This document shows positions 22,527 to 31,105 of a stretch of DNA of 64,000 bases, one piece after another. The stretch's first letter is position 1. Each line of letters begins with the position of its first letter. The notes below the pieces were generated by a model. The model saw nothing but the letters and a program-made list of their open reading frames with translations. It did not search any database and was not told the origin of the DNA. Position numbers and translations under genes: made by a program. Origin of the DNA: Thioclava pacifica DSM 10166 (lineage in GTDB: Bacteria; Pseudomonadota; Alphaproteobacteria; Rhodobacterales; Rhodobacteraceae); the NCBI RefSeq assembly GCF_000714535.1, contig NZ_AUND01000012.1, positions 434,001 through 498,000 of the forward strand, written 5' to 3'.

Positions 22527-23261
22527 ATGCGGACCTATGCGATCGGAGACATTCACGGCCATCTGGCGAAACTGCACGCAGCCCATGCGCTGATCGCGGC
22601 GGATCGCGCGGCTTGCGGGGATCAGGAGGCTCCAATCGTTCACGTCGGAGATCTCGTTGATCGCGGGCCGGACTCGTCAGGTGTGATCGAGTATCTGATG
22701 CAGGGTCAGGGCCGTGGCGAGAACTGGATCGTGCTACGCGGCAATCACGACCGGATGTTCCTGGGCTTTCTCGAGGATCCTTTCACCGAGGATCCGATCC
22801 TCAGCCCCCATGTCTCCTATCTCAACCCGCGCGTCGGTGGCGAGGCGACGTTGCAGAGCTATGGTATTCCCGATGCCTTCTCCCGCCCGCTCGAAGATAT
22901 CGCGCCAGAACTCACTGCCATCCCGCAGACCCATCGCGACTGGCTCGTGGCGCAACCGGCCTATTTCACCCGCGGCGCGGCGATCTTCGTTCATGCCGGC
23001 ATCCGTCCGGGTATTCCGCTCGAAGATCAGGTCGAGGATGACCTTTTGTGGATCCGTAAACCGTTCCTGACTGACCGGCGCGATCATGGAGCGCTCGTGG
23101 TGCATGGCCATACGAATATCGAGGCGGCCACCCATTATGGTAACCGCCTCAATCTCGATTCCGGCGCGGGTTATGGCCACCCGCTCTCGACAGTGGTGAT
23201 CGAGGGCCGCGACGCGTGGCTGCTCACGCCCGAGGGCCGGGCAGAACTGCCGCGCGGCTAA
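22527..23261 (+). CDS. Calcineurin-like serine/threonine protein phosphatase
   Basis: Metallophosphoesterase of 244 residues. The metal and phosphate motifs are in order: IGDIHGH (residues 6-12), VGDLVDRGPDS, LRGNHDRM, the later histidine in FVHAGIRPG, and VVHGHTNIE. This matches the PrpA/PPP-like family that dephosphorylates phosphoproteins or small phosphoesters in the cytoplasm; the true substrate is unknown. It begins right after the serA terminator, which may let some transcription through, and is convergent with the hydrolase gene 3 bp downstream. Confidence 0.9.
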   Translation: MRTYAIGDIHGHLAKLHAAHALIAADRAACGDQEAPIVHVGDLVDRGPDSSGVIEYLMQGQGRGENWIVLRGNHDRMFLGFLEDPFTEDPILSPHVSYLNPRVGGEATLQSYGIPDAFSRPLEDIAPELTAIPQTHRDWLVAQPAYFTRGAAIFVHAGIRPGIPLEDQVEDDLLWIRKPFLTDRRDHGALVVHGHTNIEAATHYGNRLNLDSGAGYGHPLSTVVIEGRDAWLLTPEGRAELPRG

Positions 23262-23264
23262 ACC

Positions 23265-24137
23265 TCAGCGCGGCTCGAAATAGTCGAGCGGGATCTTGAG
23301 GTAGGACCGCCCATTGCCTTCCGCCTCGGGTTTGCGCCCGCCACGGATATTCACCTGAAGCGCGGCCAGCATCAGTTTCGGCAGTGGCAGGGTCGCATCG
23401 CGCGCCTCGCGGGTGGCGATGAACTCCTCGCGGCTGATCCCGTCCTTCACATGCTTGTTGCGCGCGCGATGCTCTGCCACGGTCGCTTCGCAACGCGGCT
23501 CCTCACCCTCGCCGGGATAGTCGTGACCGATGAACAGCCGCGTCTCGGCGGGCAGATCGAGGATTGCGCGCACCGAATCCCACAGCTCGGCCGCCGAGCC
23601 ACCGGGGAAATCTGCGCGGCTCGTGCCGCTTTCGGGCATCATCAGCGTGTCATGCACGAAGGCCGCATCGCCCACGACATAGGTGATCGAGGCCAGCGTA
23701 TGCCCGGTCGAAAGCATCACCCGAACCTCGAGATTGCCGATCGTGAAGGTTTCGCCCTCGGCAAAGAGGTGGTCCCACTGGCTGCCATCCTGCGGCAAAT
23801 CGGGGGTGTTGTAGATCCCGGCCCAGAGGCTCTGCACCTTGCGCACGCGCTCGCCGATCCCGCGCTTGGCGCCCAGCTTTTCGGCCAGCCAGACGGCAGA
23901 GGAGAAGTGATCGGCATGCGGATGCGTATCGAGAACCCATTCCACCTCGATCCTGGTCTCCCGGATGTAATCGAGGATCTTCTCGGCATTGCCATTGCCC
24001 GTGGCCCCGGCCTGGTGATCGTAGTCCCAAACCGGATCGACAACGGCGCCCTTCATCGTCTCGGGGTCGTGGAAAACATATTGCCAGCTTCCGGTCGGCT
24101 TGTCCCAGAAGCCCTTCACAATCGGGTTCGCGCTCAT
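23265..24137 (-). CDS. MBL-fold hydrolase, persulfide dioxygenase-like (Blh/ETHE1 type)
   Basis: Metallo-beta-lactamase-fold enzyme of 290 residues. The metal motif reads DTHPHADHFSS, with later ligands in STGHTLASI, VHDTLM and FIGHDY. This pattern is that of ETHE1/Blh-type persulfide dioxygenases, which oxidise glutathione persulfide during sulfide detoxification. The start MSANPIVKGF is chosen over an ATG six codons upstream because AGGAGA precedes it. An ATTC-N8-GAAT site 18-34 bp upstream matches the SqrR operator pattern and supports a sulfide role. No sqr gene is present in the window. Confidence 0.85.
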   Translation of the reverse strand: MSANPIVKGFWDKPTGSWQYVFHDPETMKGAVVDPVWDYDHQAGATGNGNAEKILDYIRETRIEVEWVLDTHPHADHFSSAVWLAEKLGAKRGIGERVRKVQSLWAGIYNTPDLPQDGSQWDHLFAEGETFTIGNLEVRVMLSTGHTLASITYVVGDAAFVHDTLMMPESGTSRADFPGGSAAELWDSVRAILDLPAETRLFIGHDYPGEGEEPRCEATVAEHRARNKHVKDGISREEFIATREARDATLPLPKLMLAALQVNIRGGRKPEAEGNGRSYLKIPLDYFEPR

Positions 24138-24155
24138 CTCTGTCTCCTGTATCAT

Positions 24156-24171
24156 ATTCGCCTTCGTGAAT
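24156..24171. promoter_or_regulatory. ATTC-N8-GAAT palindrome, candidate SqrR/BigR operator
   Basis: ATTC at 24156-24159 and GAAT at 24168-24171 are exactly 8 bp apart. I recall this as the SqrR (ArsR-family persulfide sensor) binding pattern in Rhodobacter capsulatus. It lies just upstream of the persulfide-dioxygenase-like gene. Confidence 0.55.
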
Positions 24172-24223
24172 GTGTTTACGACCTCCCGTGTTTCAACCCC
24201 CCGTGAAGGCCTTTGTGACGTGC

Positions 24224-24236
24224 CGTCATTATGACG
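24224..24236. promoter_or_regulatory. Palindrome CGTCATTATGACG upstream of the thiolase
   Basis: A 13-bp palindrome with central T, with a further GTGACG half-site at 24215-24220. It is 67 bp before the thiolase start in the divergent interval and is a possible operator; regulator unknown. Confidence 0.35.
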
Positions 24237-24302
24237 CAGTCCCGCTGGTCCGAGTTCCGCCAAGGGATTACCCTCACGCGCAACACAAATCTGGAGGCCC
24301 CC

Positions 24303-25478
24303 ATGACCGGCATCGTCATTCTTTCCGGCACCCGCACGCCCATCGGCACCTTTGGCGGTTCGCTTTCGGGCTTCGCGCCCATCGACCTCGCCGCCCTCGT
24401 CTCGAAAGAGGCGATCGCGCGTGCGGGCATCGCCCCTGAGAAAATCGACCAGGTCGCTTTCGGCCACATCATCAACACCGAACCGCGCGACATGTATCTC
24501 AGCCGCGTCGCTGCCGTGCAGGCGGGCGTTCCGGTTGGCACGCCCGCGATGAACGTGAACCGCCTTTGCGGCTCGGGAGTGCAGGCGGTGGTCTCGGCGG
24601 CGCAGATGCTGATGCTCGGCGATGGGGATTTCGCGCTCGCCGGTGGCTGCGACGTGATGAGCAAATCGCCTTACATCATGCCCGCCGCCCGCTTCGGTCA
24701 GAAGATGGGCGATACGCGGATGCTCGACATGATGACCGGCGCGCTGACCTGTCCCTTCGGCACCGGCCATATGGGTGTGACCGCCGAGAATGTCGCCGCC
24801 GAGTGCTCGATCTCGCGCGAGGATCAGGACGCCTTCGCGATGGAGAGCCAGGAGCGCGCCGCGAAAGCCATCGCCGAGGGCCATTTCAAGGACGAGATCA
24901 CCCCGGTCGAGATCACCTCGCGCAAGGGCACCGTGGTTTTCGACACCGACGAACACCCCAAGGCCACCAGCCTCGACAAGCTCGCGAGCCTCAAGCCCGT
25001 GTTCCAGAAAGAGGGCTCGGTCACGGCGGGCAATGCCTCGGGCATCAATGACGGCGCCGCCGCTCTCGTGATCGCGCGCGAAGAGGCCGCCGCGGCGGCT
25101 GGGCTCAAGGCTCGCGCCAAGATCACAGGCTACGCCATCGCGGGCGTGCGCCCCGAGGTGATGGGTCTCGGCCCGATCCCGGCGGTGCGCGCCCTGCTCG
25201 ACAAGACCGGGCTGTCGGCTGCCGATTTCGATTGGATCGAAAGCAACGAGGCCTTCGCCGCGCAAGCCCTCGCCGTCTCGCGCGAGCTCGGCCTCGACCC
25301 GACCAAGGTGAACCCTGATGGCGGCGCCATCGCGCTGGGTCACCCCGTCGGCGCTACTGGCGCGATCCTGATCGTGAAGGCGATGCATGCGCTCGAGCGC
25401 ACCGGCGGCAAGCGCGCCCTGATCACCATGTGCATCGGCGGCGGCCAGGGTATCGCGCTCGCGATCGAGCGGGTCTGA
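24303..25478 (+). CDS. Acetyl-CoA C-acyltransferase (thiolase)
   Basis: Thiolase of 391 residues, the usual length. [19 protein letters not shown] near residue 85 carries the acyl-accepting cysteine, [13 protein letters not shown] and [18 protein letters not shown] follow, and [14 protein letters not shown] at the end holds the second cysteine. The start [15 protein letters not shown] is preceded by GGAGG; the frame is open upstream but unsupported. It may act as acetoacetyl-CoA thiolase or in beta-oxidation; no phaB or other partner is adjacent, so the role is not fixed. It is divergent from the persulfide-dioxygenase-like gene. Confidence 0.93.
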   Translation: MTGIVILSGTRTPIGTFGGSLSGFAPIDLAALVSKEAIARAGIAPEKIDQVAFGHIINTEPRDMYLSRVAAVQAGVPVGTPAMNVNRLCGSGVQAVVSAAQMLMLGDGDFALAGGCDVMSKSPYIMPAARFGQKMGDTRMLDMMTGALTCPFGTGHMGVTAENVAAECSISREDQDAFAMESQERAAKAIAEGHFKDEITPVEITSRKGTVVFDTDEHPKATSLDKLASLKPVFQKEGSVTAGNASGINDGAAALVIAREEAAAAAGLKARAKITGYAIAGVRPEVMGLGPIPAVRALLDKTGLSAADFDWIESNEAFAAQALAVSRELGLDPTKVNPDGGAIALGHPVGATGAILIVKAMHALERTGGKRALITMCIGGGQGIALAIERV

Positions 25479-25606
25479 TCCGGCGGCGGGAGATAGATCG
25501 GATTTTCGTGATTTTCTCTCGCCAAGCCCCCCATCGCAGTTAAGGGCATGTTCATGCACCTCTGCCAATCTGCCCGCCGAGAGACATTCGAGGGCAGTCT
25601 GGCGGC

Positions 25607-27826
25607 ATGCATGCGTCGATCGCAGATAAACTGGCACAGGAGCGGCGATCACGCCTCGCCGCCGAAAAACTTCTGGAACAAAAAAGCCGGGAGCTTTTCG
25701 CGGCCAATCAGAAGCTCGCGATGCATGCGCGCATGCTCTCCGATCAGATTGTCGAGCAGCGCGAGGGGCTGGCCAAGGCGCTATCCGAACGTGCGAGCCT
25801 GATCGGCGAGAATGACCGCGTCCGCACTGATCTCGAGCGGGCCAATTCGATGGCGATGATCGCGCAGCGCCGACTCTGGGATGCGGTCGATGCGATCGCG
25901 GACGGGTTCGCCGTCTATGACACCGAGTTGCGGCTCGTCGCCGCAAACCACGTCTATCTTTCCTTTTTCGAAGGAGAGATCGCGATCGGTCCAGGCGTTT
26001 CCTATGACGAGGTCACGCGCATCGCCGCTCAGCGTGGATTGTTCGACCTGCAAGGCCGCGATCCGCAGGACTGGCATTTCGAAATGAGCGAACGGATCCG
26101 CCGCAAGGTAATCCCCCCGGTCGAGATCCAGACCCATGATGGCCGCTGGTTCCGCATCAACAACCGCTGGGGGGCGCAGGGTGATCTGGTCACCTATGCG
26201 CAGGACATCACCGACGCGGTCCGCCGCGAGGAAGAGCTGCGCGAGGCCCGCGACCGCGCGGAAGCCGCCAATCGCGCGAAATCCGCCTTTCTCGCAAACA
26301 TGAGCCACGAAATCCGCACCCCGATGAACGGCGTCGTCGGAATGGCCGATCTTCTCTCGGAAACTGACCTGACCGAGGAACAGCGCCTCTATGCCGATAC
26401 GATCCACTCTTCCGGCGAGGCGCTGCTGACGATCATCAATGACGTTCTCGATTACTCGAAGATCGAGGCGGAGCGGATGCGGCTCTATCCCGAGCCCTTC
26501 GATCTCGAACGCTGCCTGCACGAGATCATGGTTCTGCTACAGCCCGGCGCAAAAGATCGCGCGCTGAAGCTGCTGGTGGATTACGACCTGTTCCTGCCCA
26601 CCCGCTTCACCGCCGATCCCGGACGGATGCGCCAGATCCTCACCAATCTGCTCGGCAATGCGGTGAAGTTTACCCAGGCTGGTCACGTGCTTGCCCGCGT
26701 AGTCGGGTTCGAGCGCGATGAAGGTCAATATGAGCTGCATATCACCGTCGAGGATACGGGCATCGGCATCGCGCCCGAGCTGCTCGAGCATGTCTTTGGG
26801 GAGTTCAATCAGGTCGAGGCGGACTCGAACCGAAAGTTCGAGGGCACCGGCCTTGGCCTTGCGATCACCCATCGCCTCGTGCAGCTGATGGGCGGCGAGG
26901 TCTGGGTCGACAGCGCGCTGGGCGAGGGGTCGTGCTTCGGCTTCAAGCTGACCTTGCCGCGCGCCGAGCCCGCGACGCCGATCGACGTGCCAAGCCCCCC
27001 GATCACCCTGCGCGCGGCTCTCGTGGTCGACGATCTTCTGGTCAACCGCATCATCCTCGAACGCCAGCTGCAAACCTACGGTCTCGAGGTCACCCTTTGC
27101 CGCTCCGCAGAAGAAGCCCTGCACGTGATCGACGACGGGGCCGAGTTCGACGTGATCCTCACCGATCACCGCATGCCGTCGCTCGACGGGATCGCCTTCG
27201 CCCAGAGCCTTCGCGCAAAAGGTCGCGATGTCCCGATCCTGTTGCTCAGCTCTGATCCGGAAGCCGCACGCGTCGCGCAAACAACCGATGTCACGGGCTG
27301 CCTGCAAAAGCCGGTGCTGAGATCCGAGCTCTTCCGCGCCTTGCAAGATGTCTCGCAACGCGCGCCGCCTGAACCCGACGCGCCGCTGGAGCCAGCTCCC
27401 GCTGCCGAGCTCCCAGCCCGGCAGATGCGGGTGCTTGCGGCCGAGGACAACCGAACGAACCAACTCGTCTTTTCGAAGATGGTGAAGGATCTCGATATCG
27501 ACCTGCGCTTTGCCAGTAACGGGCGTGAGGCGGTCGAAATCTGGCGCGACTTCGCGCCCGATCTGATTTTCATGGATATCTCGATGCCCGAAATGGACGG
27601 GCGCGAGGCTACCCGCGCGATCCGCATGGCCGAAGGTCCGGGGGCACATGTTCCGATCTGCGCGCTGACGGCCCACGCGATGGAGGGTGACAGCGAGTCG
27701 ATCTTCGCCGCCGGGGTCGACCATTATCTGACCAAGCCGCTGAAGAAATCGCTCATCGCGGAGCGTATCGCCGCGACCGCCCCCGAAGCCACGCGCCCGC
27801 CGCTGCCCCCGGAAGATCAGCGATAG
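25607..27826 (+). CDS. Hybrid sensor histidine kinase with PAS and two receiver domains
   Basis: A 739-residue cytoplasmic kinase. Residues 1-85 form a coiled coil, 88-205 a PAS-like sensor, and about 224-290 the dimerisation domain with His234 in NMSHEIRTPMNG. Residues 330-452 form the ATP-binding domain (N box near 350, EDTGIGIAP, FEGTGLGLAI). Receiver 1 (about 468-580) has Asp520 and Lys568; receiver 2 (about 607-725) has Asp657 in FMDISMPEMDG. There is no transmembrane segment. The ribosome site is weak, so the start is not certain. No response regulator or phosphotransfer partner is adjacent. The 3' end overlaps recQ by 10 bp. Confidence 0.93.
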   Translation: MHASIADKLAQERRSRLAAEKLLEQKSRELFAANQKLAMHARMLSDQIVEQREGLAKALSERASLIGENDRVRTDLERANSMAMIAQRRLWDAVDAIADGFAVYDTELRLVAANHVYLSFFEGEIAIGPGVSYDEVTRIAAQRGLFDLQGRDPQDWHFEMSERIRRKVIPPVEIQTHDGRWFRINNRWGAQGDLVTYAQDITDAVRREEELREARDRAEAANRAKSAFLANMSHEIRTPMNGVVGMADLLSETDLTEEQRLYADTIHSSGEALLTIINDVLDYSKIEAERMRLYPEPFDLERCLHEIMVLLQPGAKDRALKLLVDYDLFLPTRFTADPGRMRQILTNLLGNAVKFTQAGHVLARVVGFERDEGQYELHITVEDTGIGIAPELLEHVFGEFNQVEADSNRKFEGTGLGLAITHRLVQLMGGEVWVDSALGEGSCFGFKLTLPRAEPATPIDVPSPPITLRAALVVDDLLVNRIILERQLQTYGLEVTLCRSAEEALHVIDDGAEFDVILTDHRMPSLDGIAFAQSLRAKGRDVPILLLSSDPEAARVAQTTDVTGCLQKPVLRSELFRALQDVSQRAPPEPDAPLEPAPAAELPARQMRVLAAEDNRTNQLVFSKMVKDLDIDLRFASNGREAVEIWRDFAPDLIFMDISMPEMDGREATRAIRMAEGPGAHVPICALTAHAMEGDSESIFAAGVDHYLTKPLKKSLIAERIAATAPEATRPPLPPEDQR

Positions 27827-29880
27827 GCGCTCAGGATTTCCAGGAAGGCATCGCCAAAACGCTCGAGTTTCGACTCGTTCATTTCGGAAATCCGGCCCAT
27901 GGCGATGCGGTCGCGGGGCTGTGTTTCGGCAATCTTGCGCAGCGTCGCATGGGAGAGCGAAAGCGGTTTCCCGATCCCGTCCTCGCCGCGCTGAAGTCGC
28001 GTGGCCTCGGCGAGAAGCACGTCATAGATTTCGCCTTCCTGCCGTCCGGCCAGCTTGCGCCGCGCCGGGTGCATTTCGTCCACCGCGCCCGCAATGACTG
28101 ACAGAAACTCCGCGCCGTAGCTTTCAAGCTTCTTCGCGCCCACGCCGCCGATCCCGGCCATTTCATCAAGGCTCATCGGTCGCTTTTCCGCCATCTCGAT
28201 CAGCGTGCGATCAGTGAAAACGATATAGGCGGGCACGCCCTGCGCTTCGGCCAATGCGCGCCGCTTCGCCTTCAACGCCGACAGCAGCGGTGCATCTTCC
28301 TCGCTTACCAGCGTTTTCACCACATTCTTCGCTGTAGCCTTCGCCACGAGATCGCGGCGCAGCGTGATCGATTGCTCGCCGCGCAGGATCGGTCGCGCCG
28401 CCTCGGTCATTACCAGCGCCCCGTGCCGCGACGCATCGGGGCGGATCAGGTCATGCCCCATCATCTGCCGGAACACCGCCTGCCACTGTGCCCGGCTCAG
28501 GTCGCGGCCCACCCCGAAAGTCGGTAGCTTGTCATGGCCCCACTGCCGGATCTTGTCGGTCTCCGACCCCAGAAGGATCTCGATCAGATGCCCCGCGCCG
28601 AAGCGTTCCTCCGAGCGCAGCGCCGCCGAGAGCGCCTTGCGCACTGCCTCGGTCCCATCAAACAGCTCGGGCGGCGTGTCGCAGAGATCGCAATTCCCGC
28701 AAGGTGCGGCGTCCTCCCCGAAATAGCGCAGCAGCTTCACCCGGCGGCATTCGGTGGCCTCCGCGAGGCCCAGCAAAGCATTGAGCCGCCCGTGATCGGC
28801 TTCTTTGCGCTCGGGCGGGGCCAACCCCTCGTCGATCTGGCTCCGGCGCAGCTTGATATCGTCGGGCCCGTAAAGCGTCAGCGTTTCCGCCGCCGCGCCA
28901 TCCCGGCCCGCGCGTCCGATCTCCTGATAATAGGCTTCGATCGATTTCGGCAGATCGGCATGGGCGACCCAGCGGATGTCCGGCTTGTCGACGCCCATCC
29001 CGAACGCCACGGTCGCCACGACGATCAGCCCGTCTTCCTGTTGAAAGCGCACCTCGACTGCGCGGCGCTCCTCGGCCTCCATCCCGCCGTGGTAATGGCA
29101 GGCCAGATGCCCCGCCTCGGTCAGCGCCTTCGCCAAAGTCTCGGTCTTGGCCCGCGTACCGCAATAGACAATCCCGGACTGGCCCTTGCGCGCGGCGGCA
29201 AAGTTCAGGATCTGGCGTCGCGGCTGATCCTTGGGCGAAAAAGCCAGATGGATGTTCGGCCGGTCGAAGCCACGCAGGAAGCTCTCCGGGGTCTTCCCGT
29301 CGAAGAGCCGGTTGACGATCTCGGCGCGGGTTTCTTCATCTGCGGTGGCGGTGAAGGCCGCAAGCGGCACGCCAAGGCTGCGCCGCAGCTCGCCGATGCG
29401 CAGGTAATCGGGGCGAAAATCATGACCCCACTGACTGACGCAATGCGCCTCGTCCACCGCGATCAGGCTGACGCCCGCACGCTTGAGCAGATGCCCCGCG
29501 CCGCCCGAGGCGAGCCGTTCCGGTGCCATGTAAAGCAGCTTCAATCGCCCCTCGTCGATCGCGGCAAAGACCTCTTCGGTCTCTTCTTCGGTGTTGCCCG
29601 AAGTCAGCGCGCCCGCCTCGACGCCGGCCTGCCGCAGCGCGCGCACCTGATCGCGCATCAGCGCAATCAGCGGCGAGATCACCACCGTCACGCCCTCGCG
29701 CGCCAGCGCAGGAAGTTGATAACATAAGGATTTTCCGCCACCCGTCGGCATGATGGCGAGCACGTTCTGCCCCGCGATCACCGCGCGCACGATCTCTTCC
29801 TGGCCGGGCCGGAAGGCGTCAAACCCCCAGACCCGCGCCAGTAGCTCGGCGGGGGCTTCGGCTGCCGCAGCCGCTGGCAT
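27817..29880 (-). CDS. recQ: ATP-dependent DNA helicase RecQ
   Basis: 3'-5' superfamily 2 helicase of 687 residues acting in recombination and replication-fork repair. Helicase motifs run in order: FRPGQEEIV, the Walker A site in MPTGGGKSLCYQLPAL, DEAHCVSQWGHDFRPDYLRI, AFTATADEET and QEIGRAGRDG. Four zinc-binding cysteines appear near residue 380-400 (CRRVKLLRYF then CGNCDLCD). A winged-helix region and a C-terminal HRDC domain complete the protein. Its ATG overlaps the yggT stop by one base (TGATG), so it is coupled to yggT. Confidence 0.97.
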   Translation of the reverse strand: MPAAAAAEAPAELLARVWGFDAFRPGQEEIVRAVIAGQNVLAIMPTGGGKSLCYQLPALAREGVTVVISPLIALMRDQVRALRQAGVEAGALTSGNTEEETEEVFAAIDEGRLKLLYMAPERLASGGAGHLLKRAGVSLIAVDEAHCVSQWGHDFRPDYLRIGELRRSLGVPLAAFTATADEETRAEIVNRLFDGKTPESFLRGFDRPNIHLAFSPKDQPRRQILNFAAARKGQSGIVYCGTRAKTETLAKALTEAGHLACHYHGGMEAEERRAVEVRFQQEDGLIVVATVAFGMGVDKPDIRWVAHADLPKSIEAYYQEIGRAGRDGAAAETLTLYGPDDIKLRRSQIDEGLAPPERKEADHGRLNALLGLAEATECRRVKLLRYFGEDAAPCGNCDLCDTPPELFDGTEAVRKALSAALRSEERFGAGHLIEILLGSETDKIRQWGHDKLPTFGVGRDLSRAQWQAVFRQMMGHDLIRPDASRHGALVMTEAARPILRGEQSITLRRDLVAKATAKNVVKTLVSEEDAPLLSALKAKRRALAEAQGVPAYIVFTDRTLIEMAEKRPMSLDEMAGIGGVGAKKLESYGAEFLSVIAGAVDEMHPARRKLAGRQEGEIYDVLLAEATRLQRGEDGIGKPLSLSHATLRKIAETQPRDRIAMGRISEMNESKLERFGDAFLEILSAYR

Positions 29881-30179
29881 CAGAAGCTGTTGCCGTAGAA
29901 GAAGGCCGCGTTGTTGAAGAGCGCCTGACGGATGATGATCAGTGCGATGAAGGCCACCAGCGGTGCCAGATCCAGCCCGCCCGTATCCGGCAGGAAGCGC
30001 CGGATGCGCCCGTAGATCGGCTCAAGCAGGTTGTTCAGGCCAAACCAGATCTGTGCCACCAGCGGTTGACGCAGGTTGAGCACCTGGAAATTGATCAGCC
30101 AGCTCATGATGATATGGGCGATCATGATGAACCAGATAACGTTCAGGATCAGCACCAGCGCCTGAAAGAGCGTGACCAT
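29880..30179 (-). CDS. YggT family membrane protein
   Basis: A small membrane protein of 99 residues with two hydrophobic parts: LFQALVLILNVIWFIMIAHI near the N-terminus and APLVAFIALIIIRQALF at the C-terminus. Between them lies the YggT element LNNLLEPIYGRIRRFLPDTGG. YggT proteins are linked to cell-envelope or division functions, and some members to osmotic stress. The start at MVTLFQ is supported by GGAGGTG; the upstream extension is rejected. It is the first gene of a yggT-recQ operon with a promoter at 30208-30236. Confidence 0.9.
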   Translation of the reverse strand: MVTLFQALVLILNVIWFIMIAHIIMSWLINFQVLNLRQPLVAQIWFGLNNLLEPIYGRIRRFLPDTGGLDLAPLVAFIALIIIRQALFNNAAFFYGNSF

Positions 30180-30207
30180 CGAACACCTCCGCTTTGGGTC
30201 GCAAAGA

Positions 30208-30236
30208 CAGGTAAGCGAGCCGAACCGCCTTTGCAA
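30208..30236 (-). promoter_or_regulatory. Candidate promoter of yggT-recQ
   Basis: On the minus strand TTGCAA (30231-30236), a 17-bp spacer and TACCTG (30208-30213) form a moderate promoter. The transcript would begin about 20 bp before the yggT ATG. Confidence 0.45.
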
Positions 30237-30307
30237 CCGCAGGCTGGGTCGCATTTTCCGTAACGTCTCTCTTGACGCTTCCGCTGCGTCGCAGCACGAC
30301 TGGTTGC

Positions 30308-30838
30308 ATGTATCCCGTCATCCGCATGGCCAAAGAGATCGTGAAGTTCCGCAACGCCCCGCCGTTGCCGGTCACGGGCACCCATATCAGCCACCATATC
30401 TGCTGGCCCTGGGATATCGACCTGTGGATGGAGCTCAATAACGGCCGCACGCTAACGCTTTACGATCTGGGGCGGATTCCGCTGGCGATGCGCACCGGTC
30501 TGGGTGCCGTGCTCAAGCGCAACAAATGGGGCATCGTGGTCGCGGGCAACACGACCCGCTATCGCCGCCGCGTGCAGGCCTTCCAGAAGATCGAGATGCG
30601 CTCGCGCTGTATCGGCTGGGACGATCGCTGGATGTGGCTCGAACACGCGATGTTTACGCGCGGTGAGTGCTCCTCGCATATCCTGATCCGCGGCGCGGTG
30701 ACCTCGAAACAGGGGATGATCCCGCCCGCGCGGGTGCTGGAGGAAATGGGCGTGTCCGAGCCCTCCCCGCCTTTGCCCGAGTTTGTCACCGCCTGGGCCG
30801 AGGCGGATGCGAAACGCCCCTGGCCGCCGGAGATCTGA
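30308..30838 (+). CDS. Acyl-CoA thioesterase-like protein (THEM6-type hotdog fold)
   Basis: A 176-residue hotdog-fold protein resembling thioesterases of the 4HBT/THEM6 group. The segment HICWPWDIDLWMELNNGRTL carries the Asp and Asn expected in the active-site helix, and YDLGRIPLAMRTG and YRRRVQAFQKIEMRSRCIGW are family-like. It starts MYPVIRMAKEIVKF without a clear ribosome site, possibly on a leaderless or short-leader transcript; TTGACG lies at 30273-30278. It should hydrolyse an acyl-CoA in the cytoplasm, chain length unknown. It is divergent from yggT. The 267-bp interval downstream shows no gene or strong signal. Confidence 0.8.
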   Translation: MYPVIRMAKEIVKFRNAPPLPVTGTHISHHICWPWDIDLWMELNNGRTLTLYDLGRIPLAMRTGLGAVLKRNKWGIVVAGNTTRYRRRVQAFQKIEMRSRCIGWDDRWMWLEHAMFTRGECSSHILIRGAVTSKQGMIPPARVLEEMGVSEPSPPLPEFVTAWAEADAKRPWPPEI

Positions 30839-31105
30839 GGCGGGTTAGAGCCTTAAATCGACACGCAGGTCAGCACCCGACCGCCGGCTGGGCGCATTTG
30901 CGGTGCCATTGCGGGCACGACCGAGCTGCGGGCTTTCGAGAGAAATCGCAGACCGCAAGCGGAGCAAAGCACCCACCCAAGGCTCGGGCGCGCCCTTCAC
31001 CTCTCACCTTCACCGTGACGCTTGCGCCGACGCCCCTTTTCGGGCTTCATCCTCCTCAAAGGCCGCCAGACCCAATCGGCGCGCCACATGAGGGGGGCAG
31101 GGCAG

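Noticed and set aside
23265-25946. Single 893-codon minus-strand frame
   Set aside because: Only its last 291 codons encode the MBL hydrolase. The upstream part is antisense to the thiolase and has no ribosome site or motif.
30839-31105. Possible small gene between the thioesterase and MFS genes
   Set aside because: Frames here are continuations or shadows without start signals. Nothing supportable was seen.
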